Below are positions 63,636 to 64,000 of a DNA stretch of 64,000 nt, one piece after another. Source of the stretch: Pyruvatibacter sp. (GTDB lineage Bacteria > Pseudomonadota > Alphaproteobacteria > CGMCC-115125); the NCBI RefSeq assembly GCF_040219635.1, contig NZ_JAVJSC010000001.1:154642-218641 (forward strand), in the 5' to 3' direction. Positions within the stretch are counted from its first letter, which is position 1; every line of letters begins with the position of its first letter. Position numbers and translations under genes: made by a program. Below the pieces are notes generated by a model, which was not told where the DNA came from, ran no database searches, and worked only from the letters and a program-made list of their open reading frames with translations.

Positions 63636-63741
63636 CCCTGGACCCCACCCCTCCGGTCAAGCCGGAGGGCTAAAGGGTTATCAAGCCGCGGGGAGGCAGT
63701 TTCTATTTGCTTCCCCGCGGCTTGACCGCGGGGCCCAGAGC
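63636..63741. repeat. Composite palindrome element, type C (inverted copy)
   Basis: Read on the minus strand it repeats the element at 57428-57545: palindrome CCCCGCGG-TCAAG-CCGCGGGG (63713-63733), AAGCAA spacer to CTGCCT, then the nested half with TAACCCTTTAG (63648-63693), ending in CCAGGG. Only the spacer middle differs in length and sequence. It ends 15 bp before the GIY-YIG gene. Confidence 0.88.
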
Positions 63742-63755
63742 GACACACTCCGTCG

Positions 63756-64000
63756 ATGGAAAAGACCTACTATGTCTATATCCTCGCCAGCGGGCGCAAC
63801 GGCACGCTGTACGTCGGCATGACGAATGACATCGCCCGACGTGCCTTCGAGCATAGAACCGGCGTGTCACAAGGATTCACTCGAAAATACAGCGTTCATA
63901 CGCTGGTACACGCCGAACCATTTTCAGATGTGCGTGAAGCCTTGCAACGCGAACGCCGCCTGAAGGAATGGCAACGCGCCTGGAAGCTGGCGTTGATTGA
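63756..64000 (+). CDS. GIY-YIG nuclease family protein, 3' end cut by the window edge
   Basis: ATG 63756 opens a frame that runs off the window; 81 residues are visible. YYVYILAS (the GIY part, as YVY), GTLYVGMTND (the YIG part, as YVG), the conserved Arg in IARRAFEHR and the Glu-rich ALQRERRLKEWQRAWK segment show the single-domain YhbQ-like GIY-YIG family, usually about 90-110 residues. The cellular role is not established. It stands alone, 15 bp from a repeat composite. Confidence 0.9.
   Translation, partial: MEKTYYVYILASGRNGTLYVGMTNDIARRAFEHRTGVSQGFTRKYSVHTLVHAEPFSDVREALQRERRLKEWQRAWKLALI

Noticed and set aside
1..64000. CRISPR arrays, tRNA or rRNA genes, transposases, integrases
   Set aside because: None seen on either strand: no regularly spaced direct repeats, no tRNA T-loop and acceptor pattern in the gaps, and no transposase or integrase motifs.

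Overview
The window reads as about 64 kb of high-GC chromosomal DNA from an alphaproteobacterium. The evidence is a short bacterial-type ProS without the editing insertion, LexA sites of the alphaproteobacterial GTTC-N7-GTTC type, a PdhB with its own lipoyl domain, GANTC (CcrM-type) site clusters, and the gene order proS-lolCD-dnaE / rpsB-tsf-pyrH-frr-uppS-cdsA-dxr-rseP-bamA-ompH-lpxD-fabZ-lpxA-lpxI-lpxB / gltA-gltX-comEC-lexA-moaC-trpCDG. The order fits Caulobacter/Parvibaculum/Rhizobiales-like lineages; I cannot name a genus. I see no rRNA, tRNA, prophage, transposase or CRISPR array.

Layout. 1-9.3 kb: an unrecognised protein cut by the left edge, a glutathione S-transferase, proS, lolC and lolD, a 32-codon membrane microprotein behind a LexA-controlled promoter, and dnaE. 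9.3-11.6 kb: a molybdopterin oxidoreductase on the minus strand with a palindromic operator. 11.6-27 kb: one long plus-strand block that joins translation (rpsB, tsf, frr), UMP kinase, isoprenoid and phospholipid supply (dxr, uppS, cdsA), site-2 proteolysis (rseP), outer-membrane assembly (bamA, ompH) and the lipid A pathway (lpxD, fabZ, lpxA, lpxI, lpxB). It ends in an inverted-repeat terminator. 27-42 kb: gltA, gltX, comEC, a small coiled-coil protein, lexA, moaC, a GNAT protein and trpC-trpD-trpG; then a divergent polysaccharide deacetylase, trpE and a PpiD-like chaperone. 42-49 kb: tpiA, secG, pyrG, kdsA, an acyltransferase and an orphan histidine kinase. 49-52.3 kb: a compact queC-queE-queD-queF operon for 7-deazaguanine (preQ1) synthesis and a gamma-carbonic-anhydrase-like protein. 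52-57 kb: a small membrane protein, a second GST, eno, a DM13 protein, a Rossmann-type protein and a dienelactone-hydrolase-like protein. 57.7-64 kb: an FtsB/DivIC-like division protein, the pyruvate dehydrogenase operon pdhA-pdhB-pdhC-lpdA, and a GIY-YIG nuclease cut by the right edge.

The most notable non-routine signals are: (1) the SOS-controlled membrane microprotein between lolD and dnaE, which looks like a SidA-type division inhibitor; (2) a family of short intergenic palindromes with a constant CTTGA centre and interchangeable, compensating stems, arranged in at least three recurring composite architectures, one of them abutting the GIY-YIG gene; (3) a 239-bp tandem duplication of the pyrG 3' end with its palindromes, and a 26-bp tandem duplication at the dxr stop codon; (4) six GANTC sites in 105 bp, two of them in a hairpin, at the start of the FtsB-like gene. 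Start codons were chosen from ribosome-binding sites, operon overlaps and family N-termini; doubtful ones are flagged.
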